A stretch of DNA of 64,000 nt from JAWKZG01 sp041396125. GTDB lineage: Bacteria; Pseudomonadota; Gammaproteobacteria; Competibacterales; Competibacteraceae. Both the position numbers and the translations under genes were made by a program. The stretch spans positions 1 to 64,000 of the forward strand of contig JAWKZG010000015.1 of the NCBI GenBank assembly GCA_041396125.1. The letters are read 5' to 3'. Below the pieces are notes generated by a model. That model was not told where the DNA came from, did not search any database, and worked only from the letters and a program-made list of their open reading frames with translations. The number at the start of each line of letters is the position of its first letter. The first letter of the stretch is position 1. This document shows, piece by piece, positions 33,286-41,988 of the stretch.

Positions 33286-34178
33286 GTACCGGATTAAGCA
33301 TTTTTGTCACGGTGGTCAGTATCCTCAATATTCTGGCCTGCTGGTGGCTGATCCGCTGGACCATGAAAAGCCGGCCCGGCGAATCGGCCGAGGGCGAGGT
33401 TACCGGGCATACCTGGGATGACGGTCATCTGGCTGAACTCAATAACCCCCTGCCGCGCTGGTGGTTATTTATGTTTTACATCACCATCGCTTTCGCGCTG
33501 GTGTATCTGGTGCTCTATCCGGGCCTGGGGAATTTCAAAGGGGTGCTGGGCTGGACCGCCGAAAATCAATACGAAGCCGAAATCGCTGCTGCTGATGAAC
33601 GCTACGGGCCGATTTTCGCGAAATATGCCAGTCAGGATCTGACCGCGCTGGCACAAAACCCCGAAGCCTTACAGGTCGGGCAGCGTCTGTTCGGTACCTA
33701 TTGTGCCCAGTGCCACGGTTCGGACGCCAAGGGTGCGCCGGGTTTTCCCAATCTAGCCGACGCCGAGTGGCTGTACGGTGGCGAACCGGAGACCATCAAA
33801 ACGACCATTCTAAATGGTCGCAACGGCGTGATGCCGCCTATGGGGCAGGCCGTCGGTGATGAGCAGGCGGTCGATGAAGTGGTGGCTTATGTAATGAGTC
33901 TGAGCGGCATGGTTAGCGCGGAAGCCGGCGCTGCCGGTAAAGCCAAGTTCGAGCAGATTTGTGCCGCCTGCCATATGCCGGATGGTACGGGTAATCCCGC
34001 GCTGGGCGCGCCCAATCTGACCAATGACAGCTGGCTGTATGGCGGCTCACGTGGTGCCATCAAGAAAACGATCATGGAAGGACGGCAGGGCGTGATGCCG
34101 GCGCACGAGGAATTTCTCGGCGACGACAAAATACACGTGCTGGCGGCGTATGTTTACAGCTTGTCGCAGCAGAAGTAA
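33282..34178 (+). CDS. ccoP: cbb3 oxidase di-haem subunit
   Basis: A 298-aa subunit with two N-terminal membrane helices (FVTVVSILNILACWWLI and WWLFMFYITIAFALVYLVL) and two cytochrome c domains. Haem sites are CAQCH in FGTYCAQCHGSDAKG and CAACH in QICAACHMPDGTG, each followed by a Met in GVMPPMGQ and GVMPAH. It receives electrons from soluble cytochrome c. It is coupled to ccoQ by a 4-bp overlap and ends the ccoNOQP operon. Complete. Confidence 0.97.
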   Translation: MSTGLSIFVTVVSILNILACWWLIRWTMKSRPGESAEGEVTGHTWDDGHLAELNNPLPRWWLFMFYITIAFALVYLVLYPGLGNFKGVLGWTAENQYEAEIAAADERYGPIFAKYASQDLTALAQNPEALQVGQRLFGTYCAQCHGSDAKGAPGFPNLADAEWLYGGEPETIKTTILNGRNGVMPPMGQAVGDEQAVDEVVAYVMSLSGMVSAEAGAAGKAKFEQICAACHMPDGTGNPALGAPNLTNDSWLYGGSRGAIKKTIMEGRQGVMPAHEEFLGDDKIHVLAAYVYSLSQQK

Positions 34179-34580
34179 GTCGCTGGTTTAAACAGCGGCG
34201 GTGGCAGTACAGGGCGGTACTGCAGGCTGGTCAACAGATTTACGCTGTTGACCAGCCCCAAAAATGACTATTAACGCGTAATTACAAGCGGCGTTGATAG
34301 TAGTGTTTTTGATTTCAAAAAGGTGCGGTCTGCAAGATCAGGATGGTCTTTTGCAGTAGGTGCCAGAATCAGTTTCCGTGGCGGTTAATACGCCACCCGG
34401 AAACTGGCCCCAGAAAACCGGGGAAACCCTCGGTGCTTGTCGGCCTGTTCGGCCCCAACAGGTAGAGCGCTGACAGGCTTGTTTGAGCGCGCGACCGGGA
34501 CAGGGCTGCATGACACACTGCGGTTAGCCCGGCTCTACCAGCAGTGCTCAATAGTCGCATAAATGTATGAAGAACACGCC
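34179..34580 (+). other. Structured intergenic region between ccoP and ccoG
   Basis: No gene is seen. Two strong hairpins occur: GGCTGGTCAACAG and its exact reverse complement around 34227-34259 with a 7-nt loop, and a long one at 34370-34406 (CAGTTTCC and GTGGCG pairing with CGCCAC and GGAAACTG around GTTAATA, with a 2-nt bulge). Neither has a T-run. They may act as mRNA processing or leader structures separating ccoNOQP from ccoGHIS. Confidence 0.5.
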
Positions 34581-36086
34581 ATGAATGACACCGACCAGGA
34601 TATTGTAAACCCTACGGACCCCAAGCAGGCCAGCAGCCAGACGGGAACTTCTGCAGCATCACCGGCTCCGGCTCCATTGAAGCCGCGCAAACGCGACCGC
34701 AACCAACCCGATGCCGAAGTGCAGAATTTTCTGTACCAGAAACGGCAGAAAATTTACCCGCGTGAAGTACACGGCCTGTTTGCCCGCCTGCGAATAATCG
34801 CGGTCGTTGCATTGCTGGGTCTGTACTATGGTCTGCCCTGGCTCAGCTGGAATGGTCAGCAGGCGGTATTGCTGGATTTACCGGCCCGTCAGTTCCGACT
34901 GTTCAGCATTACATTCTGGCCGCAGGATTTCGTCTACCTGACAGCCTTGCTGATTATCGCCGCGCTCAGTCTGTTCTTTTTTACCGCGCTGGCGGGACGG
35001 GCGTGGTGTGGCTATGCCTGCCCGCAAACCGTCTGGACCGAGACCTTCCTGTGGATTGAGCGCCTGATCGAAGGTGATCGTCCCAAGCAGATGAAGCTGG
35101 ACAAGGCACCCTGGACGGCCCGCAAGATTGCTATCAAGGGCAGCAAGCATGCGATCTGGATCATTTATGCGCTGTGGACCGGGTTTACTTTTGTCGGTTA
35201 TTTCACGCCCATCCACGAGCTGGCCCACAAGCTGGCCACCTTCAGCACCGGTCCCTGGGAAACCTTCTGGGTCTTTTTCTACAGTTTTGCCACTTACGGC
35301 AATGCCGGCTGGCTGCGCGAGCAGGTGTGTATTTACATGTGTCCGTATGCGCGTTTCCAAAGCGCGATGTTCGACAAGGACACCATGATCATCTCCTACG
35401 ACGCCGCTCGTGGCGATCCGCGTGGTGGCCGCAAGCGCAGCGAAGATCCTAAAGCAAAAGGACTGGGCGACTGCATTGACTGCACGCTGTGTGTCCAGGT
35501 TTGTCCGACCGGAATTGATATCCGTGATGGCCTGCAGTATCAGTGCATCAGCTGTGCGGCCTGTGTTGATGCCTGTGATCAGGTCATGGAGAAAATGAAT
35601 TATCCGCGCGGCCTGATCCGCTACACCACGGAAAACGCACTGGAGGGCAAACCGACCCATATTCTGCGACCGCGCGTCATTGTGTATTCCATCCTGCTGC
35701 TCGGTATTATGAGTGCGCTGGTGTATGCCGTCAGTCAGCGTACCCCGCTGGAGCTGGATATCATTCGTGATCGCAATGTGTTGTACCGGCAGGCCGAAAT
35801 GGGGTTAATCAGTAATGTGTATACCCTGAAAATCCTGAATATGGATCAGCGTGAGCATACCTATCAGCTGACGGTCAGCGGTATCGAAGGTCTGGAGCTG
35901 GACAGCGACGTGTCCCGGTTCAGTTTGAAATCGGGTGAGGTGCTCAGCACCGCGCTGAGCGTGAAAGCCGACCCGGTGTATTTGAAGTCGCCCAGCACTG
36001 AAATTCTGTTTACATTGCAGGATGTCGATGATCCCGCTATGCGGACAGAAGAACATGCCCGCTTTTTGGGGCCAACCGGAGGATAG
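34581..36086 (+). CDS. ccoG: cbb3 oxidase accessory ferredoxin-like copper reductase CcoG
   Basis: A protein of about 501 aa needed for cbb3 assembly, known to reduce copper. Seen: several membrane helices, GRAWCGYACPQTVWTETFLW, two [4Fe-4S] motifs CIDCTLCVQVCPTGID and CISCAACVDACDQVM, and a C-terminal Ig-like domain. The N-terminal 40 residues are low-complexity. I placed the start at the ATG at 34581; an ATG at 34563 in the same frame is also open and neither has a strong ribosome site. The following ccoH is 4 bp downstream. Confidence 0.93.
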   Translation: MNDTDQDIVNPTDPKQASSQTGTSAASPAPAPLKPRKRDRNQPDAEVQNFLYQKRQKIYPREVHGLFARLRIIAVVALLGLYYGLPWLSWNGQQAVLLDLPARQFRLFSITFWPQDFVYLTALLIIAALSLFFFTALAGRAWCGYACPQTVWTETFLWIERLIEGDRPKQMKLDKAPWTARKIAIKGSKHAIWIIYALWTGFTFVGYFTPIHELAHKLATFSTGPWETFWVFFYSFATYGNAGWLREQVCIYMCPYARFQSAMFDKDTMIISYDAARGDPRGGRKRSEDPKAKGLGDCIDCTLCVQVCPTGIDIRDGLQYQCISCAACVDACDQVMEKMNYPRGLIRYTTENALEGKPTHILRPRVIVYSILLLGIMSALVYAVSQRTPLELDIIRDRNVLYRQAEMGLISNVYTLKILNMDQREHTYQLTVSGIEGLELDSDVSRFSLKSGEVLSTALSVKADPVYLKSPSTEILFTLQDVDDPAMRTEEHARFLGPTGG

Positions 36087-36090
36087 CGCA

Positions 36091-36594
36091 ATGACCATGA
36101 CCATTCCGCCCTGGTACAAACAATTCTGGCCCTGGGTGCTGATCGGGCTGCCTGCCAGCGTGGTCGTCGCCAGTATGGTGACTTTGCTGCTGGCCTTGCG
36201 CAGCCCGGTCAGTCTGGTAGTCGATGATTATTACAAAGAAGGGCTGGCAATTAACCAGGATATGGCACGCCAGCGACGCGCCGAAGCCAAGGGCTTGCGG
36301 GGTGATTTCAGCCTTGTAATGGGCACCGGCTCCGTGCAGCTGACGCTCAATCAGGGCTTGGGGACAGCCCGCCAGCTGAAGCTGAGTCTGATCCATTCCA
36401 CCCGTGCCAGCGAAGACCGCGACGGTCTGCTGACCCTTGATATGCAGGGCAATCTGAGTGGCCTGATCAAACCGCTTATACCCGGTCGCTGGCTGGTTAT
36501 TGTGGAACCACCGGACGGTGAATGGCGTCTGAGCGGTGAAGTCAGGATTGCAGGGCCGTCCGATACCGTGCAGGTGGCATTGGTGCCGGGTTAG
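36091..36594 (+). CDS. ccoH: FixH/CcoH family cbb3 assembly protein
   Basis: A 167-aa single-helix membrane protein. The N-terminal anchor is PWVLIGLPASVVVASMVTLL, followed by SPVSLVVDDYYKEGLAINQD, the family signature, and a beta-rich periplasmic domain. CcoH helps mature and stabilise cbb3 oxidase. The ATG at 36091 is preceded by GGAGGA. An open frame extends upstream into ccoG, but the family starts here. Gene order ccoG-ccoH-ccoI is standard. Confidence 0.93.
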   Translation: MTMTIPPWYKQFWPWVLIGLPASVVVASMVTLLLALRSPVSLVVDDYYKEGLAINQDMARQRRAEAKGLRGDFSLVMGTGSVQLTLNQGLGTARQLKLSLIHSTRASEDRDGLLTLDMQGNLSGLIKPLIPGRWLVIVEPPDGEWRLSGEVRIAGPSDTVQVALVPG

Positions 36595-36625
36595 GCCTTC
36601 ATCACAGACACAGGTAATTAACGTA

Positions 36626-38947
36626 ATGAACGCGCAGGTAATAACGGCGGATCGGTTGCATGTTTACGATCTGCCGGATGTGCAGCAGACGTTTATCGTT
36701 GCCCGGCCGGACGGTCTGGCCGAGGCGGCACTGACACTCGAAGGAATTCACTGCGGTGGCTGTGTGCGCCGCTGCGAGCAGGGTCTGAAAGATCAGACCG
36801 GGGTGCGGGATTTGCAGGTTAATCTGAGTACCCGTCGGGCGCAACTGGTCTGGGACCCGCAGCAAATCCGGCTCAGCCAGATTCTGAGCCGCCTGGCCGA
36901 GATCGGCTATCCGGCCTATCCCTATGATGTCCGAACCCAGGAAAACCGCTACCGGCAGGAGCGCAACCGGGCTTTGCGGCGGCTGGCGGTGGCGGGTTTC
37001 GGCATGATGCAGATCATGATGCTGGCGGTCGCCATGTATGCCGGTACGTTTCACGATATGGACGATGCTATGCGCGGTTTTCTGCGCTGGATGAGTCTGC
37101 TGGTCGCGGTGCCGGTAGTGCTGTACTCGGCGCAACCGTTTTTCGCCAATGCCTGGAGTGGTCTGAAAAATCGCCAGCTAGGCATGGATGTGCCGGTCTC
37201 GCTGGCTATTGGCGGCGCATTCCTGGCCAGTTGCTGGGCGACTGTTCAGGGCGGCGGGGAGGTCTATTTCGATTCGGTCAGCATGTTCACCTTCCTGCTA
37301 TTGCTGGGTCGCTTTCTGGAGATGGGCGCTCGCCACAGAGCTGCTCGTACCAGTGAAGATCTGATCAATCTGCTGCCGGCGACAGCCGCCCGTTTGCGCG
37401 ACGGTCAGGAAGAGATCATCCCGGTGACCCAGTTGAAACGGGGCGATACGGTGCTGGTACGCCCTGGTGCCACCATTCCGGCTGATGCCCGCGTCATTGA
37501 TGGCATCAGCAGTGTGGATGAAGCCATGCTGACCGGCGAAAGCCTGCCGCTGACCAAGCAGCCAGGGGCCAAAGTCATTGGCGGCACTATCAATATCGAA
37601 AGCCCGCTGACCCTGCAAGTGGAAAGCGTCGGCCCCGATAGCGTGCTGTCGGCCATGAACCGGCTCTTGCAACGGGCGCAGCTGGAAAAGCCGCGACTGG
37701 CACGATTGGCTGACCGGGTGGCGAGCTATTTCGTCGCCGGTTTACTGCTGATCGCTACGCTGGTGGGCTGGTGGTGGTGGCAACATCAGCCGCAGGATGC
37801 GTTCTGGATCACGCTGTCGATGCTGGTCGTCACCTGTCCCTGCGCGTTGTCGCTGGCGACCCCGGCGGCTTTGACTGCTGCCACCGGTGCGCTGACCCGG
37901 CTGGGATTGCTGATTACGCGTGGACACGCCCTGGAAACGCTGGCCAAGGCCGATTATATTCTGTTCGACAAGACCGGCACACTGACGCTTGGCAAATTAC
38001 AGATTGACGAGATCGTCAGTCTGGGTGATATGACATCAGCGCAGTGCCTGACGCTGGCGGCTGCCCTGGAGCAGCGTTCGGAACACCCGATTGCCAAGGC
38101 GCTGATGCGGGCTGCACAAACCGATAACATCACCCTGCCATCTGTCACTGACAGCCGTGCGATTCCGGGGCAGGGTGTTGAAGGAATGCTGGAAGGCCGC
38201 CGCTACCGTCTGGGCACGCCGGAGTTCGCTGCCGCACTGGTAACAACCGGGGTGCCGGAGAAAGTGCTGCAGGTGGATAACAGTCGGGGTGCCAGCCTTA
38301 TTATGCTCAGCGATGAACAAGGCGTGCTGGCTTTATTCCGACTGGTTGACGAAGTGCGCCCGCAGGCGCGAGCCGCTATTGCCGGCCTGCAGCAGCTGGG
38401 GATGACAGTCGAAATTGCCAGTGGTGATCAGCCGGCAGCGGTCGAGCGGGTAGCCGCAATGCTGGGTATTCAGCAGTATCATGGCAGTATGAGTCCGGCT
38501 CAGAAACTGGAACGGCTGCAGGTGCTGCAGGACCAGGGCAAAATCATCGCTATGGTGGGGGACGGCGTGAACGATTCCCCGGTGCTGGCGCGGGCGCAGG
38601 TTTCCATCGCCATGGGCAGTGGTACCGAGATTGCCCGCAGTAATGCCGATATGGTGCTGCTGTCCGAACGTCTGGATCGCCTGGTTGATGGCGTATTATT
38701 GGCGCGCCGCAGCCTGCGGATCATCCGCCAGAATCTGGCCTGGGCGCTGGGGTATAACGCGATTGCTGTGCCGTTGGCGGCAAGCGGTTTTATCGCCCCC
38801 TGGATGGCGGCTATAGGCATGTCGCTGAGTTCGCTGCTGGTGGTGCTGAATGCCTTGCGCTTAAGCCGGCTTAAACCTGCCACCCTGGCAGATTCGGCCC
38901 CGCAGTCCATGCCTCCCGATACGGCCGCATCAGGGCTTGGAGCCTGA
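36626..38947 (+). CDS. ccoI: Copper-transporting P-type ATPase for cbb3 biogenesis
   Basis: A 773-aa P1B-type ATPase that supplies copper for the oxidase. It has an N-terminal metal-binding domain with EGIHCGGCVRRC, then eight membrane helices, the CPC motif in TCPCALSLATPAA, the phosphorylation site DKTGTLT, GEPL-like TGESLPLTKQ, the HP motif SEHPIAKAL, and GDGVNDSPVLA. All are intact. The start at 36626 gives the normal N-terminus. It lies 32 bp after ccoH and 2 bp before ccoS. Cytoplasmic-membrane exporter or CopA2-type function is inferred from family and neighbours. Confidence 0.96.
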   Translation: MNAQVITADRLHVYDLPDVQQTFIVARPDGLAEAALTLEGIHCGGCVRRCEQGLKDQTGVRDLQVNLSTRRAQLVWDPQQIRLSQILSRLAEIGYPAYPYDVRTQENRYRQERNRALRRLAVAGFGMMQIMMLAVAMYAGTFHDMDDAMRGFLRWMSLLVAVPVVLYSAQPFFANAWSGLKNRQLGMDVPVSLAIGGAFLASCWATVQGGGEVYFDSVSMFTFLLLLGRFLEMGARHRAARTSEDLINLLPATAARLRDGQEEIIPVTQLKRGDTVLVRPGATIPADARVIDGISSVDEAMLTGESLPLTKQPGAKVIGGTINIESPLTLQVESVGPDSVLSAMNRLLQRAQLEKPRLARLADRVASYFVAGLLLIATLVGWWWWQHQPQDAFWITLSMLVVTCPCALSLATPAALTAATGALTRLGLLITRGHALETLAKADYILFDKTGTLTLGKLQIDEIVSLGDMTSAQCLTLAAALEQRSEHPIAKALMRAAQTDNITLPSVTDSRAIPGQGVEGMLEGRRYRLGTPEFAAALVTTGVPEKVLQVDNSRGASLIMLSDEQGVLALFRLVDEVRPQARAAIAGLQQLGMTVEIASGDQPAAVERVAAMLGIQQYHGSMSPAQKLERLQVLQDQGKIIAMVGDGVNDSPVLARAQVSIAMGSGTEIARSNADMVLLSERLDRLVDGVLLARRSLRIIRQNLAWALGYNAIAVPLAASGFIAPWMAAIGMSLSSLLVVLNALRLSRLKPATLADSAPQSMPPDTAASGLGA

Positions 38948-38949
38948 AC

Positions 38950-39117
38950 ATGGATATTTTGTATCTGCTGATTCCACTCAGTCTGATTATTGTTACAGGT
39001 GCGGTGCTGATCTTTTTCTGGGCGGTTAAATCCGGCCAGTTCGAAGATCTGGAAGGTCCGGCACATCGTATCCTGGACGACGACGACCCACCCGAGTCGC
39101 CGCCGGGACGACCCTGA
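38950..39117 (+). CDS. ccoS: cbb3 oxidase maturation protein CcoS
   Basis: A 55-aa protein starting MDILYLLIPLSLIIVTG, a single membrane helix, followed by FFWAVKSGQFEDLEGPAHRIL and an acidic tail DDDDPPESPP. The FxWAxxxGQFxDLEGPAxRIL pattern is the CcoS signature. It is required for cofactor insertion into the oxidase. It starts 2 bp after ccoI and ends the assembly operon, facing amtB across 46 bp. It is too short to be picked up by many gene callers. Confidence 0.95.
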   Translation: MDILYLLIPLSLIIVTGAVLIFFWAVKSGQFEDLEGPAHRILDDDDPPESPPGRP

Positions 39118-39163
39118 CCCTGCCCGGTTTCAGTTTTGCACCCGGGCGGGGCTCGGGCTGCGG

Positions 39164-40360
39164 TTATTTCACTTGAGAGGTTGCGCTGATTTTGTGAATA
39201 CTGAGATCAGCACCGGCAAACTCTTCTTCTTCGCTGAGACGGATACCTGACACACTTTTCAATACGCCGTAAATGACAAAGCCGGCCATCAGCGCGATAA
39301 GAATACCCAGCACGGTACCGATCAATTGTGAGATCAGGCTGACACCACCCATCCCGCCCAGCGCCTGGGTACCAAAAATACCGGCAGCAATACCGCCCCA
39401 GGCACCGCACAATCCGTGTAGCGGCCAGACCCCGAGTACATCGTCGATTTTCAGGCGGTTCTGGGTCCAGGTGAACGCCAGCACGAACAGCGCTCCGGCC
39501 ACAGCCCCGGTGATCAGCGAGCCGAGCGGATGCATGACATCGGAACCGGCACAGACAGCGACCAGTCCGGCCAGGGGGCCGTTATGGATAAAACCGGGGT
39601 CGTTTCTGCCCACCAGCATAGCGGTAAGAATACCGCCCGCCATGGCCATCAGAGAGTTGATAGCCACCAGACCATTGACGGCTTCGACAGCCTGGGCTGA
39701 CATCACATTGAAACCGAACCAGCCCACGGTCAGCAGCCAGGCACCCAGCGCCAGGAAAGGAATACTGGACGGTGGGTGCGCCGCCATGATGGAACCGTCT
39801 TTGGCGTAGCGACCTTTGCGGGCACCCAGCAGAATGACAGCGCTCAAAGCGACCCAGCCGCCAACAGCATGCACTACGATAGAGCCGGCGAAATCATGGA
39901 ACGGTGCACCAAACTGGTGCTCAAGCCAGGCCTGGATACCGTAATTGCCGTTCCAGGTAATCCCCTCAAAAAACGGATAAACCAGCGCTACCAGAATAAA
40001 TGTGGCGATCAATTGCGGATTGAATTTTGCCCGTTCGGCAATACCGCCGGAGATGATGGCCGGAATGGCCGCAGCAAATGTCAGCAAAAAGAAAAACTTG
40101 ACCAGTTCATAGCCGTTTTTCTGCGCCAGACTTTCTGCCCCCTGAAAAAAACCGATACCATAGGCCACGCTGTAGCCAATGAAAAAATAAGCAATGGTGG
40201 ACATGGCAAAGTCGGTCATGATTTTAACCAGGGCGTTGACCTGGTTTTTTTCCCGTACGGTACCGACTTCGAGAAAGGCGAAGCCGCCGTGCATGGCCAG
40301 CACCATAATAGCGCCGAGAAGCACGAAAAAAACATCACTGCCAGCTTGAAGGGATTGCAT
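39164..40360 (-). CDS. amtB: Ammonium transporter
   Basis: A 398-aa Amt/MEP family channel with eleven membrane helices. Seen: the family region DFAMSTIAYFFIGYSVAYG, the pore His in GSIVVHAVGGWVAL, NSLMAMAGG, the second pore His in VLGVWPLHGLCGAWGGIAAG, and the substrate-vestibule motif GVKPLHAS-like DVMHPLGSL. No signal peptide is evident. No glnK gene adjoins, which is unusual because glnK and amtB are usually linked. A strong sigma-54 promoter and NtrC-type site upstream show nitrogen control. Confidence 0.95.
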   Translation of the reverse strand: MQSLQAGSDVFFVLLGAIMVLAMHGGFAFLEVGTVREKNQVNALVKIMTDFAMSTIAYFFIGYSVAYGIGFFQGAESLAQKNGYELVKFFFLLTFAAAIPAIISGGIAERAKFNPQLIATFILVALVYPFFEGITWNGNYGIQAWLEHQFGAPFHDFAGSIVVHAVGGWVALSAVILLGARKGRYAKDGSIMAAHPPSSIPFLALGAWLLTVGWFGFNVMSAQAVEAVNGLVAINSLMAMAGGILTAMLVGRNDPGFIHNGPLAGLVAVCAGSDVMHPLGSLITGAVAGALFVLAFTWTQNRLKIDDVLGVWPLHGLCGAWGGIAAGIFGTQALGGMGGVSLISQLIGTVLGILIALMAGFVIYGVLKSVSGIRLSEEEEFAGADLSIHKISATSQVK

Positions 40361-40406
40361 GGGGTCTCCTGAATGCGGTTCATTTTTTTATCAGCCCCAC
40401 TATTGG

Positions 40407-40421
40407 GCAATATCAGTGCCA
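40407..40421 (-). promoter_or_regulatory. Sigma-54 promoter of amtB
   Basis: On the minus strand TGGCACTGATATTGC fits the -24/-12 consensus TGGCAC-N5-TTGC with GG-N10-GC spacing. It lies 47 bp before the amtB start. Ammonium transporters are usually sigma-54/NtrC dependent, which agrees. Confidence 0.85.
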
Positions 40422-40485
40422 TTGATATAACTTGTTGATAAAAAAATAAAAACGTATTTCAAGGAATGCTAAGACAGATATTTTT

Positions 40486-40500
40486 GCACTAATACAGTGC
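40486..40500 (-). promoter_or_regulatory. NtrC-type activator site upstream of amtB
   Basis: GCACTAATACAGTGC is a GCACT-N5-AGTGC palindrome resembling the NtrC consensus (TGCAC...GTGCA). It lies about 70 bp upstream of the sigma-54 promoter at 40407-40421, a normal enhancer distance. Confidence 0.7.
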
Positions 40501-40534
40501 TATATGTTTTTGATGCGCTTAGAAATGGTGCAGC

Positions 40535-41629
40535 TTAATTCAGGTTGCGCTCGCACAAGACCAGTGTTTCGACATGATACGTCTGTGGAAAAAAATCATA
40601 CGGCGTCATGTGCTGCACCCGATAGCCGTGTGCGCACAAGGTTTCCAGATCACGCTGCAAGGTGCCTGCGCTGCAGGATAAATAAGCGATCCGGCGGGCC
40701 TGATATGTTGTACACAGCCATTCGAGCACGGCAGGTTCCAGGCCGGTGCGCGGCGGATTGACATACAGCAGACGGCGATCATAAGGTGCGGCCAGCGCTT
40801 GTAACTGAGGTAAGCGCTGGCTGCATTTGCCGCGCAGTATCCGGGCTTGCGGTGCATTATGCTGGGCACAGTCGACCGCTTCGCCGCTGAGTTCCACGCC
40901 CACAGTCTGCGCGCCGCAGGCCAGCCAGCGATTCAAACTGACGCCATAACCGCAATACAGATCAAGCACTAGATCACCGGGCTGCGGGTCCAGATAACGG
41001 GCCGCCTGCACCAGCGACCGGGCATATAAAACCGGCAATAACTGCTGAAAGGCCGAAGGGCCGTAGACCAGCCCGAACCCATCCTGTGAGCGCGGCGTAC
41101 CCCATAGCAGATGCCAGCCGTTTTTATGAAACAGCACATGTCCGGCCGATGGATGACAATGCAGCCAGAACCCGTCTATATCCAGTTTGGCAAGCTGTTG
41201 CCGGGCGTTCTCATCGAACCAGTCGGTGGCGACAGATTTGGCTTTGACGATCAGGGTGATCTGGCGACCAGCCTGCACATAATAGGCCAGAGGAAAATCA
41301 TCGGACGCTGGCAGAATAGTGCTTAACAACTGGATTACAGCACGCGCACGGGTGCTATGCACGGGACAATCAGGGATCGGGATCAGCTCGTCGCCGCGCC
41401 ATAGTCCGAAGTTCCAGCGATTATCCTGCCAGCGTACTGACAGGCAAAGTTTGTCGCGATAATTCCAGCGTTGCGCTGCAGGAACGCTTTGCAAGGGCTG
41501 CAGACTGTCGCGCCAGGGGGCCAGTTTGGTCGCCAGCCAGTCGTATTTCTGCTGCTGACTGGCCATGGCAGTGAGATGCCGATGCGCGCAGCCGGGACAA
41601 CGGGGTTCGCAGCCTGGCCGCAGCATCAT
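40535..41629 (-). CDS. RNA m5U methyltransferase of the RlmC/RlmD/TrmA family
   Basis: A 364-aa SAM-dependent enzyme that makes 5-methyluridine in rRNA or tRNA. Seen: a Cys-rich N-terminus PGCEPRCPGCAHR (possible Fe-S ligands), SAM motif DLVLDLYCGYGVSLN at about 240, the NPPRTGL motif, and the catalytic Cys in YLSCSAGTLQRDL with PYDFFPQTYHVETLVL at the end. It lacks the N-terminal TRAM domain of RlmD and is shorter than RlmD. Substrate position cannot be told by eye. It lies between amtB and a YciI gene. Confidence 0.85.
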   Translation of the reverse strand: MMLRPGCEPRCPGCAHRHLTAMASQQQKYDWLATKLAPWRDSLQPLQSVPAAQRWNYRDKLCLSVRWQDNRWNFGLWRGDELIPIPDCPVHSTRARAVIQLLSTILPASDDFPLAYYVQAGRQITLIVKAKSVATDWFDENARQQLAKLDIDGFWLHCHPSAGHVLFHKNGWHLLWGTPRSQDGFGLVYGPSAFQQLLPVLYARSLVQAARYLDPQPGDLVLDLYCGYGVSLNRWLACGAQTVGVELSGEAVDCAQHNAPQARILRGKCSQRLPQLQALAAPYDRRLLYVNPPRTGLEPAVLEWLCTTYQARRIAYLSCSAGTLQRDLETLCAHGYRVQHMTPYDFFPQTYHVETLVLCERNLN

Positions 41630-41646
41630 GCACTTAAATGAAGAGG

Positions 41647-41943
41647 TCAGACCAGTTTTTCAAAATTGAAAAACGCTTTGCGCCAGCGCGTTACGGTGAT
41701 GGATTCGAACAGCCCTGCTTTGGTGAACGGATCATTGGCAATAAAGGCTTCCGCTTCGGCACGGTCGTCGGTATCCACAATGATGATGCCGCCATGGCCG
41801 CCAGTGCCATCATCATTAATAACCGCACCACCAGCCAGCATTTTATGCTGATTGGCAACCAGGTAATCCAGATGTTCGGCGCGCACCGCATTGCGCAGTT
41901 CGAGGTGATCGGGTTTGTCTTGGGTGATTATTGCGTAAGGCAT
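41647..41943 (-). CDS. YciI-family small protein
   Basis: A 98-aa ferredoxin-like-fold protein. Seen: AIITQDKPDHLELRNAVRAEHLDYL with the conserved His and Asp, GGAVINDDG, and the DRAEAEAFIANDPFTKAGL stretch typical of YCII domains. These are small dimers, some with dehydrochlorinase-like activity; no substrate is known here. It stands between the RNA methyltransferase and the PRISE-like reductase with 45-bp spacing, likely co-transcribed with the latter. Confidence 0.85.
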   Translation of the reverse strand: MPYAIITQDKPDHLELRNAVRAEHLDYLVANQHKMLAGGAVINDDGTGGHGGIIIVDTDDRAEAEAFIANDPFTKAGLFESITVTRWRKAFFNFEKLV

Positions 41944-41988
41944 GTTGTTTCCCTCATGGTGTAGTGTTGTCGTTGTTAAATATCGCTG

